Part shown: piece by piece, positions 8,727 through 15,575 of the stretch
How the letters are laid out: each line of letters begins with the position of its first letter
Numbering within the stretch: position 1 is the first letter of the stretch
Source: Bacteroidales bacterium
GTDB taxonomy: Bacteria > Bacteroidota > Bacteroidia > Bacteroidales > Marinilabiliaceae
Direction: 5' to 3'
NCBI GenBank assembly: GCA_017539645.1
Contig: JAFYCM010000098.1
Coordinates: forward strand, 1-64,000
Length of the DNA: 64,000 nt
Program-made: the position numbers and the translations under genes
The notes under the pieces: generated by a model
What the model was told of the DNA's origin: nothing
The model's input: only the letters and a program-made list of their open reading frames with translations
Databases searched by the model: none

Positions 8727-9820
8727 TATCTCAATCTTATTCTGTCACCAACTTCACTCATTACCATCTCTTCGTCCTCACCCAACATCTGCGCTGCCTT
8801 GTCATACGTCATCAGTTCCATCATAACTGCTCTGTACACCATTTCGCGCATCTTGTCGGGCTTCGTCTCCATGTATCGAGTTTGCTCCATATATCTTGCA
8901 TACTTGGGGCTTCTCTTTTTCTTTATCTGATACGTCCTGTAATAGCTATCGCTCACAATGCCAAGCGCATTTAGCTTCAGCATTATAGCATCCGTCGATA
9001 TTCCAAAGGCGCACTGTATGTTTATAAGGTCCTGATTGCCTATGCTTGGCTTACCCTCTACTTCTTGGCGCAATGCCGATGTGGGCAAAAGCATTTCGCT
9101 TGCAAACGCATGACAGAGTTTTTCCACTTTGCTCGGTGTGAGTTCTTCGTCTATATGCGACTGCATCAATAGATGTCCCAATTCGTGCATAGCAGTAAAT
9201 CTTCTGCGCTCTACTCCTCCACTCAATTCTTGGTTCATCACTATTATCATCTCTGCCTCGTCAGTCTCACCACTTACGCCGTCAAAACTCTCTGGGCCTT
9301 TCGTCTCTATTATTGCTATGCCTGCCGATTCTATTAGTGCATATACATTGGATATTCCGCTCTCGCCCAGTTGCCATTCCTTCCTTACCTCTCCAGCAAA
9401 CTCTTCTGCCTCACTCGGTTTACTAACTATGCCTGCAGGTTTCAACCTTGCTCGAACACTATTCTTTTTCCCACCATTTAGTAGCCTATCCACCTCTATA
9501 TAATTTTCTATATCGTCTTGTATCTGCATTTTCAGCGCATTCACATCTTTCTCGCTCATTTTCTTCTTGCGGAACTCCACCTTTGTTGCCTCTATGTCAA
9601 AGTTTATGGGCCTGTAGAAAAAGTCCATCTCTACACCCAAAACAGCCGACAACTTTTTCAGCACCTCTTCATTCTGGCTCACCTCTCCGCTTTCATATTT
9701 ACACAAAGCCTGCTTGCTAATGCCGTTATCGCCCAAGCTGTCACTCAGCTCTTCCAACGACATTTTCTTCATTAGCCTTGCCTGTCGCAATCTTTTCCCT
9801 ATTTGTATTTCTATCTCCAT
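8726..9820 (-). CDS. XRE-family regulator fused to ImmA/IrrE metallopeptidase
   Basis: The start was set at ATG 9820 (MEIEIQIGKRLRQAR), because the 39 residues upstream are not HTH-like. Residues ~5-65 form a Cro/C1 helix-turn-helix (MSLEELSDSLGDNGISKQALCKYESG). Residues ~100-300 form a COG2856/ImmA-IrrE zinc peptidase domain with HELGH at residues 212-216. Such proteins act as antitoxin-like regulators or cleave a repressor, as ImmA does. The next gene overlaps it by one base and encodes a PIN-like protein. A long inverted repeat lies 16 bases upstream of the start and fits autoregulation. Confidence 0.85.
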   Translation of the reverse strand: MEIEIQIGKRLRQARLMKKMSLEELSDSLGDNGISKQALCKYESGEVSQNEEVLKKLSAVLGVEMDFFYRPINFDIEATKVEFRKKKMSEKDVNALKMQIQDDIENYIEVDRLLNGGKKNSVRARLKPAGIVSKPSEAEEFAGEVRKEWQLGESGISNVYALIESAGIAIIETKGPESFDGVSGETDEAEMIIVMNQELSGGVERRRFTAMHELGHLLMQSHIDEELTPSKVEKLCHAFASEMLLPTSALRQEVEGKPSIGNQDLINIQCAFGISTDAIMLKLNALGIVSDSYYRTYQIKKKRSPKYARYMEQTRYMETKPDKMREMVYRAVMMELMTYDKAAQMLGEDEEMVMSEVGDRIRLR

Positions 9821-9835
9821 TTCTACATTATTATA

Positions 9836-9872
9836 GATTGACAATAAATAATTATTTTGTCTTTTGTCAATC
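9836..9872. promoter_or_regulatory. Inverted repeat, candidate operator of the XRE-ImmA/IrrE gene
   Basis: GATTGACAA (9836-9844) and TTGTCAATC (9864-9872) are perfect 9-bp inverted arms. A second, AT-rich imperfect palindrome lies between them (9840-9861, GACAA ... TTGTC around AATAATTATT). The element sits just upstream of the start at 9820, where the promoter of the gene should be. Binding by the encoded HTH is an inference. Confidence 0.6.
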
Positions 9873-9989
9873 AATCGCTGCAAATATATAACACGATCAT
9901 TGCGGCCAGAAAATAAGTTTTCAACAATTCTCGTCAAGTTATCAACAATATATTCTCAAAAGTAGAACACCATTCTCATAGCAGCCTTT

Positions 9990-10007
9990 CATAGCAGCCA
10001 ATCTTGG
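9990..10007. repeat. 18-bp direct repeat, left copy
   Basis: CATAGCAGCCAATCTTGG is repeated with one mismatch at 10646-10663. The two copies enclose the orphan 102-aa ORF and its terminator. An extra copy of the first 11 bases lies at 9976-9986. Confidence 0.6.
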
Positions 10008-10267
10008 ATGCTCACATCCCCTCCTAAGCCTCGCGTAAGCCCCTCGCCGTCATTTCGCCCTATAAATGCCATATAGTTTGTTTTGTCGCGTCGTATCGCA
10101 TTGTAAACCGCATAAGCGCATCATTTGGTGTGCTAACGCGTTTTTGGGCGCTTTTAGTTTCTTTTTGGTGCGCTATCGTGCCGTATCGCAAACCGCTATT
10201 CTACAGCACTCTACATTTGTCTCAGTCAATCGCAATAGTGCTATTGATAACCATTAATTATTTTTAT

Positions 10268-10576
10268 ATGTCAAAAATTATACTCGAAACGCCCGTTAGG
10301 GGCATCCGCGGCAAAGTCAGCAAAAACGACAACTCCTACTTTGCCATGCGTAATGGTCAAACCATCCTGACCAAGGTCTATTTTCCTTATGATGGTGGCA
10401 ACACCGAGAATCAACAGGCTGTGCGAAGCAAATTCGCTCGTGTCCATGCGCGAGTAAACGAAATTCTCGCCAATGCCACGCAAGCCGCTACTTGGACTGC
10501 CAAATTCAATGCGCAGACTAAGTACACCACCTTGCGTAGCTTCATCTTCACCTCCATCTACAACGAAGTAGACTAG
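10268..10576 (+). CDS. Orphan 102-aa hypothetical protein
   Basis: ATG 10268 (MSKIILETPVRG) was chosen over an upstream in-frame start because the preceding 46 codons encode a sequence without homology pattern, and this start leaves a clean soluble protein. The N-terminus (ILETPVRGIRGKVSKNDNSYFAMRNGQT) loosely recalls small Bacteroidetes proteins that begin with a 'GPxxGKIG..VYY..NGK' pattern, but the family is not recognised. The protein is basic, with no membrane segment or enzyme motif. A strong hairpin terminator follows 21 bases after the stop. It stands alone between two direct repeats, in an accessory stretch. No function can be assigned. Confidence 0.55.
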   Translation: MSKIILETPVRGIRGKVSKNDNSYFAMRNGQTILTKVYFPYDGGNTENQQAVRSKFARVHARVNEILANATQAATWTAKFNAQTKYTTLRSFIFTSIYNEVD

Positions 10577-10597
10577 GCATCCCACGCGTTTGCCAAC

Positions 10598-10640
10598 GAA
10601 GAGCGACTATCTGACCACGTGTCATTTAGTCGCTCTTCTA
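10598..10640 (+). terminator. Terminator after the 102-aa ORF
   Basis: A perfect 12-bp stem: GAAGAGCGACTA (10598-10609) and TAGTCGCTCTTC (10627-10638). The tail is T-rich but interrupted. Confidence 0.65.
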
Positions 10641-10645
10641 TTCTC

Positions 10646-10663
10646 CATAGCAGCCATTCTTGG
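10646..10663. repeat. 18-bp direct repeat, right copy
   Basis: CATAGCAGCCATTCTTGG, identical to 9990-10007 at 17 of 18 positions and in the same orientation. Confidence 0.6.
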
Positions 10664-10700
10664 CTACCTCATGACAAAAGTCATCACCAATCCGCCAGCA

Positions 10701-10780
10701 CCCCCCCGAATGTTACGTTCTCTTAATAATTCCAAAAGTATCAAAACGCGAGGGCTCTCGGCGGTACATTCGGAGGGGGG
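10701..10780. repeat. C-rich/G-rich inverted repeat upstream of receptor 1
   Basis: CCCCCCCGAATGT (10701-10713) faces ACATTCGGAGGGGGG (10766-10780); the arms match except for one extra base. They are 52 bases apart. The 353-base gap between the 102-aa ORF and the receptor also holds the preceding terminator; no gene was found in it. Confidence 0.55.
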
Positions 10781-10929
10781 AATAGCTACATTTGACCACA
10801 TGAGTTTGAAAAAAACGCAGCAAATTAGAGAACAACACTACTAAAACATACCCTTTTAGCCACACACAACACTCTGCTAAGGGGGGAAGCGTAGAAAAAG
10901 AAGTAAAACCACAAATTATCAAATAGCCG

Positions 10930-13869
10930 ATGAAACTACTTGTTACACTTTCGGCTTTGCTACTTATGGTTAGCATTGCCTCTTACGGTCAAACGAATGG
11001 TAGTAAATACACCAAAGACCAAATTCTATCGATGCCGGTAGAGCAACTTTCGCAACTTTCACTTGAAGACCTTATGGCTGCTGTAGAAACGCTCGGCGTG
11101 TCGAGTGTTGATGAACTTTTTGCTCTAATTATGAACAAAAACGTGTCGTCGGCATCGAAAAACGAAGAGAGTTCGTTCACCTCTCCGTTGGCTACTACGG
11201 TGATAACTAAGGAGGAGATGCGCACCTACGGCGTAACTACTATAGAAGATGCATTCCGCCTAATCCCAGGTATGATAGTGTCGCAAAAAACTAATGGTAT
11301 CTACGACATACATATTCGCGGCCTCAACAATGTTTCCGACAACAATATGCTACAATACACCGAGAACATGAGCACGCTGGTGATGATCGACGGTCGCATT
11401 GTAAATAATTATATATACTCGGTGGCGAGCTTCTACGATTTGCCTATTTCAGTTGAAGATATAGAGCGCATCGAGGTTGTGCGCGGTGCTTGTGCGGCGC
11501 TCTATGGTATGAATGCCGTTTCGGGTGTTATAAATATCATCACCGAGAAGACTAACGTGAACTCAAATGATGTTTCAGGCTCAGTGCAATTTGGCAATAT
11601 GGGAACTGTCATCACCGACATTGGTTTGCGCCATGCCTTTAGCGAAAAGTTCAGCGTGGGCCTCACTGCCAATGCTCAGCACCGCAATCGCCCGACGAAT
11701 AAACTTACACTTGCGCCATCGGTAGGTTTGTTCAAGGTGAAAGATTGGAGCAAATTCAAACTAGGCGACAATAATACTGGCTACTTGTCTGACCTCTCTG
11801 TGCAAGATTTGGTCGAAGGTGGATACATTACGTCGAACTTTAGTGGTGGCGATGTGCACATCAACGATTTGGGCGACTACGTACAGTTCTATGATAACAA
11901 TGGTAGATTCTATCAGCTAACCGAAGAGGAGACGCCGTTTGAATCTATGTATAGAGCTACCGAGTTGGCTCGACAAAACGTTGGTTTCAATGGCTATATG
12001 TACTTCACGCCAACGAACGACATTTTTGTGAATCTTTCGGCTGGCTATCAGCAAGCCTACGAGTATTCGTCGACGTTGCAACAAGATTATGTATCGGCCA
12101 ATGGTCAGGAGTCGAAGACTGGCTACATAAATATTGATGCTCAGATAAAAGGTCTACACTTGCTTGCCAACTATATGGGCGGTCCTATAGATTATTCTAT
12201 GGGAACGGCTGGCTATCAGGCTGATGCGAAACATATCTTCGGTCAAGCAGAATATACTATCAACGTGGGCAACTTGAATATTGTGCCTTCTATAGGTACT
12301 ATGCACGTTAAGTATACCGACCGTAAGAAGAGTTATAATTATGGCGACACCATCAAACAACTAAGCGGATTCTTCAACGACCACGCTTGTTTGGAAATCT
12401 TCTCGCCAAGCCTTCGCCTCGACTACAAGTTCGAAAATGGCGTGCGTCTTGCGGCAGCCGTGCGTGGCGACAAGACCGACAAACCCGACAAGTGGAATAT
12501 GTCGTACCAAGGTGAAGCCTCGTGGCAAATTAACGACCGCAACTTCGTCCGCTTGGTCTACGGACGCGCATTTAGCTCGCCTAACCTTACCAACACTTGC
12601 ACCGACTTCTCTTGGGCTCGCACTGGCCTCGTCGATCCGCAATACATAATAGTAAAAGGCGACGATGCTGCCGATCTCCGCCACATCGACAACTTTGAAA
12701 TCGGCTATCGCTGGCGTCCAAAGGACAATATTCTCCTCGATGCCGAAGCATACTATTCTGTAAGTAAAGATTATGGTGCGCTCATGAGCGATAATACTAC
12801 ATACAGCATAGATCTTAATACAGTACAAGGAATGTTGCGCGGTATCTCAGCTGGTATGACGCGTCTCGGCGACAATATCGACCCTTCAGTCGTGCAGAAA
12901 TATGTCGATTCGGGTATCGCTCGGTTCTCAAGTTATCTCTCGAGCACGAGTACGCTGAAATACAAGAACTTGCCTTACGACGTTCGCCAAATGGGCATAA
13001 GTATGAACCTCGATTGGATTATATCGCCGAAACTAATTTTCAAGGTTAATGCCAATGTGCAGAAGACGGTGATAGACAACTACTTTACCTATTGCCAAAA
13101 TCTTGAGCTCACCACGCAAGCTCGCGAATCGTACTTGCAGACCATCGACTGCTTCCAGGAGTTTGTCATAAATATGATAGATAAAGAGACGGGAGCTATA
13201 TATAGCAATAACGCTTTGCGAAAAGCCCAAATCGACGATTTCGTTGCAGAATCGGGGTGGAATAGTTGGTCTGCTTCAGATCAAGCCGCTTTCGAGAACG
13301 CATTGTTAGATGCATACAATACGGCACTAAGTGCGGGTGAAATCAATGAGGCAAATGGTTATATTCAAGAGTCGGCCAACATTACGTTCAATGGTAAAAC
13401 ATACGAAATGCAATATCCGTTGGCATCGTATTTCGCACTGAAATACAACACGCGTTTGAAGCAAAATACACTGTATGCAGGTAGTAGCACGGCACAGTCG
13501 CGCGAACTTGAGAACGACCATAAGCATAAAGCTACTCCAGCTATCTATGGTATGGTGGGCTTGGTGTATAAGCCAATACCACAAATCACCATAGCGGCTT
13601 ACGGCAACTACATTGGCAAACATACGGTGAACTCGTCGTACTCAAGTATCATAAACTACTTCTCGCGCTTCGATCCGAGCTACAAGTCGTTGATGCAAAA
13701 TGAGGTGAAAGCCAAGCTAACTATGAATATGAAAGTCAGCTACTCGCCTGTCGATGGCATGGCATTCTTCGTGAACGCGCAAAACCTCTTCAATAACGAC
13801 AGCCGCGAGTTTGTGTATATGGATAAGATAGGCGGCTTGTACACCATTGGTATCGACTTCAAATTTTAG
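10930..13869 (+). CDS. TonB-dependent outer-membrane receptor 1
   Basis: 979 aa. The signal peptide (MKLLVTLSALLLMVSIASYG) is followed by an N-terminal stretch (LSLEDLMAAVETLGVSSVDELF, SSASKNEESSFTSPLATTVIT) and a plug domain (TIEDAFRLIPGMIV, VMIDGRIV, IERIEVVRGACAALYGMNAVSGVINIIT). The remainder is a long aromatic-rich beta-barrel that ends with GLYTIGIDFKF, an aromatic C-terminus as expected for an outer-membrane barrel. Such receptors import siderophores, cobalamin or glycans with energy from TonB. No SusD-like partner lies nearby, so a glycan role is less likely. A close paralogue lies at 53070-56141. A terminator follows the gene. The substrate is unknown. Confidence 0.9.
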   Translation: MKLLVTLSALLLMVSIASYGQTNGSKYTKDQILSMPVEQLSQLSLEDLMAAVETLGVSSVDELFALIMNKNVSSASKNEESSFTSPLATTVITKEEMRTYGVTTIEDAFRLIPGMIVSQKTNGIYDIHIRGLNNVSDNNMLQYTENMSTLVMIDGRIVNNYIYSVASFYDLPISVEDIERIEVVRGACAALYGMNAVSGVINIITEKTNVNSNDVSGSVQFGNMGTVITDIGLRHAFSEKFSVGLTANAQHRNRPTNKLTLAPSVGLFKVKDWSKFKLGDNNTGYLSDLSVQDLVEGGYITSNFSGGDVHINDLGDYVQFYDNNGRFYQLTEEETPFESMYRATELARQNVGFNGYMYFTPTNDIFVNLSAGYQQAYEYSSTLQQDYVSANGQESKTGYINIDAQIKGLHLLANYMGGPIDYSMGTAGYQADAKHIFGQAEYTINVGNLNIVPSIGTMHVKYTDRKKSYNYGDTIKQLSGFFNDHACLEIFSPSLRLDYKFENGVRLAAAVRGDKTDKPDKWNMSYQGEASWQINDRNFVRLVYGRAFSSPNLTNTCTDFSWARTGLVDPQYIIVKGDDAADLRHIDNFEIGYRWRPKDNILLDAEAYYSVSKDYGALMSDNTTYSIDLNTVQGMLRGISAGMTRLGDNIDPSVVQKYVDSGIARFSSYLSSTSTLKYKNLPYDVRQMGISMNLDWIISPKLIFKVNANVQKTVIDNYFTYCQNLELTTQARESYLQTIDCFQEFVINMIDKETGAIYSNNALRKAQIDDFVAESGWNSWSASDQAAFENALLDAYNTALSAGEINEANGYIQESANITFNGKTYEMQYPLASYFALKYNTRLKQNTLYAGSSTAQSRELENDHKHKATPAIYGMVGLVYKPIPQITIAAYGNYIGKHTVNSSYSSIINYFSRFDPSYKSLMQNEVKAKLTMNMKVSYSPVDGMAFFVNAQNLFNNDSREFVYMDKIGGLYTIGIDFKF

Positions 13870-13928
13870 AATATCGATATATACTCAACAAACACAAAAC
13901 TAAACATCAAGAAGTTCTTACAGACGAG

Positions 13929-13959
13929 AAGCGCGGGGCATGGGGCTCTGCGCTTTTTT
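13929..13959 (+). terminator. Terminator after receptor 1
   Basis: An 11-bp stem with G-U pairs (AAGCGCGGGGC at 13929-13939 and GCTCTGCGCTT at 13945-13955) is followed by TTTTTT. Confidence 0.75.
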
Positions 13960-13997
13960 ATATACAAATGTTTACCGGTGCGCCACTAAGTTGAAAG

Positions 13998-14038
13998 TAT
14001 GGTTACCATAAGCGAATGCATAGAAAACGTTACTTTTG
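13998..14038 (+). promoter_or_regulatory. Candidate promoter and palindrome of the polysaccharide operon
   Basis: TACTTTTG at 14031-14038 is a perfect Bacteroidetes -7 element. A perfect palindrome TATGGTTACCATA lies at 13998-14010, around the place of the -33 box, which itself is poor. A weak -33 overlapped by a palindrome suggests an activator site. The flippase start follows 25 bases after the -7 box. Confidence 0.55.
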
Positions 14039-14063
14039 CGGATGTCTATAATAATTAGAAATA

Positions 14064-15575
14064 TTGAAGGAGCGTAATTACTATTTCTCAACTTTTTTCT
14101 GGAGTACGTTTCAGAAAGTATTGACGGCCATCGTTGGGTTTGTTAGTGTTCCGTTGCTGATAGGTCTTTATGGTAAAGCCGATTATGGTATTTTGTCAAT
14201 TGCTACGGTTTGCAATGGATATATGCACCTTTTGGACCTCGGCATGAATACTGGAGCTGTTCGATATTTTGCGCAGTGGAATGCATCGGGATTGAAGGAG
14301 AAGGTATTCAACGTAGCTCGCACTAATATCACTTTCTATGGAATTGTCGCCCTTATCAATGCTATCGGATTGATAGTGATAGCCATGATTGGTGAACCAT
14401 GGTTTGCTATCAGTCATGAACAATTTCTACAGTTGCGGACGTGCTTAATTATTCTGGCATTTTTTAGCATCTTTTCGTGGGGTGGAACAACATTTTCGCA
14501 ACTTCTGACGGCCAATAAAAAGATGGACTTCACTATGAAAGTCCAATCTGTTCAAGTCATTTTTCGTGGCGGCTTGATATATGCGGCACTAAGTTCAAAC
14601 ATGTCGCTAACGTGGTATTTCTTTTGGCAAACTTTGATATTATCGGCATTGCTGATACCATACGCATACAAATGCATAAAAGACGGATACATAGATAGTC
14701 TGCGACCTGCCGCGCATTGGACAGAATTTCGCGAAGTCTTGATGTATTGTCTCGCCATTTTTGCCCTATCGCTTTTCCAAATTACAGCAACGCAATCGCG
14801 CCCAATAATATTAAGCGCATTTGCTGATGATGGCGCAGTATGTACGGCAGAGTTCAAAATAATCGAAGTTGCGCCTTCGTTTATAATTATGCTCGGTAGC
14901 ACGTTCTCTGGTATATTCTTGCCCAAAACATCTGAAATGGTTGCCCGAAAAGATGTTGCTGCCATAGAGACATTTGCATACAAATGGACTCGACTTACCA
15001 CAATTATCGTTTGCTTCATAAGTTTTCCTTTCATTATTGGCGCAGAGGATTTCCTTTCAGCATACGTAGGAGAGCAAAATGCATATTTAGCACCGTGGTT
15101 AAGTCTGTGGTGTATAACAGTACTTATACAAATGCATACAACTCCAGGCAACTCAATTGTTTTGGCATACGGCAGAACGAAGAAATTGGTATATGTAACT
15201 GCCATCGACTGCATTGTGTCAATGGTGGCAAATGCCATGTTGTGTAAATATCTACAAGTCGGTTCGGCTATAGTTGCATACTTTTTCTACGTATCTATAA
15301 TTATAAGTTTGTACTATTTCCATTTTTACAAAAGTTTGCTTCACCTTAGCCGTCGAAAGATGCTTAATTGTTTTTTACAGCCTACGCTTGTTGCTATAGT
15401 GTGCGCTGTGATTGCACAGTTGATACCGCTTCCGCTAAGCGAATTTTTTGATGGACGCTTATTATATAGCTCGTTATTTATAGCCAAGGCGAGCATTTGG
15501 ACAAGTCTATTTGTGGCAATGCTCGTTGCTTTCAAGATGTTAGATATAAAACAACTTATCAATAAATCGGTATGA
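14064..15575 (+). CDS. Polysaccharide flippase (Wzx-like, MOP superfamily)
   Basis: 503 aa with about twelve to fourteen hydrophobic segments. The N-terminus (FWSTFQKVLTAIVGFVSVPLLIGLYG, ADYGILSI) and the region LLDLGMNTGAVRYFA are typical of oligosaccharide flippases that move lipid-linked repeat units across the inner membrane. The start is TTG 14064; the in-frame sequence has no earlier usable ATG and the next Met is at residue ~54, inside the conserved part. It is the first gene of the polysaccharide locus and overlaps the next gene by 4 bases (ATGA). The GGAG inside the first codons is coincidental. Confidence 0.85.
   Translation: MKERNYYFSTFFWSTFQKVLTAIVGFVSVPLLIGLYGKADYGILSIATVCNGYMHLLDLGMNTGAVRYFAQWNASGLKEKVFNVARTNITFYGIVALINAIGLIVIAMIGEPWFAISHEQFLQLRTCLIILAFFSIFSWGGTTFSQLLTANKKMDFTMKVQSVQVIFRGGLIYAALSSNMSLTWYFFWQTLILSALLIPYAYKCIKDGYIDSLRPAAHWTEFREVLMYCLAIFALSLFQITATQSRPIILSAFADDGAVCTAEFKIIEVAPSFIIMLGSTFSGIFLPKTSEMVARKDVAAIETFAYKWTRLTTIIVCFISFPFIIGAEDFLSAYVGEQNAYLAPWLSLWCITVLIQMHTTPGNSIVLAYGRTKKLVYVTAIDCIVSMVANAMLCKYLQVGSAIVAYFFYVSIIISLYYFHFYKSLLHLSRRKMLNCFLQPTLVAIVCAVIAQLIPLPLSEFFDGRLLYSSLFIAKASIWTSLFVAMLVAFKMLDIKQLINKSV

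Noticed and set aside
8355-8930. 191-codon open frame on the plus strand
   Set aside because: It lies antisense to the PIN-like and XRE-ImmA/IrrE genes and has no family pattern.
10130-10267. 46-residue N-terminal extension of the 102-aa protein
   Set aside because: The stretch is hydrophobic and of intergenic composition with internal duplications (CGTATCGCA ... AAACCGC at ~10090 and ~10182); ATG 10268 gives a compact protein.
10590-10844. 84-codon open frame before receptor 1
   Set aside because: It starts inside a terminator hairpin and runs through the C-rich/G-rich inverted repeat; no protein-like pattern.
14552-15238. 228-codon open frame on the minus strand inside the flippase
   Set aside because: It is antisense to a clear membrane protein gene; the composition is that of a shadow frame.
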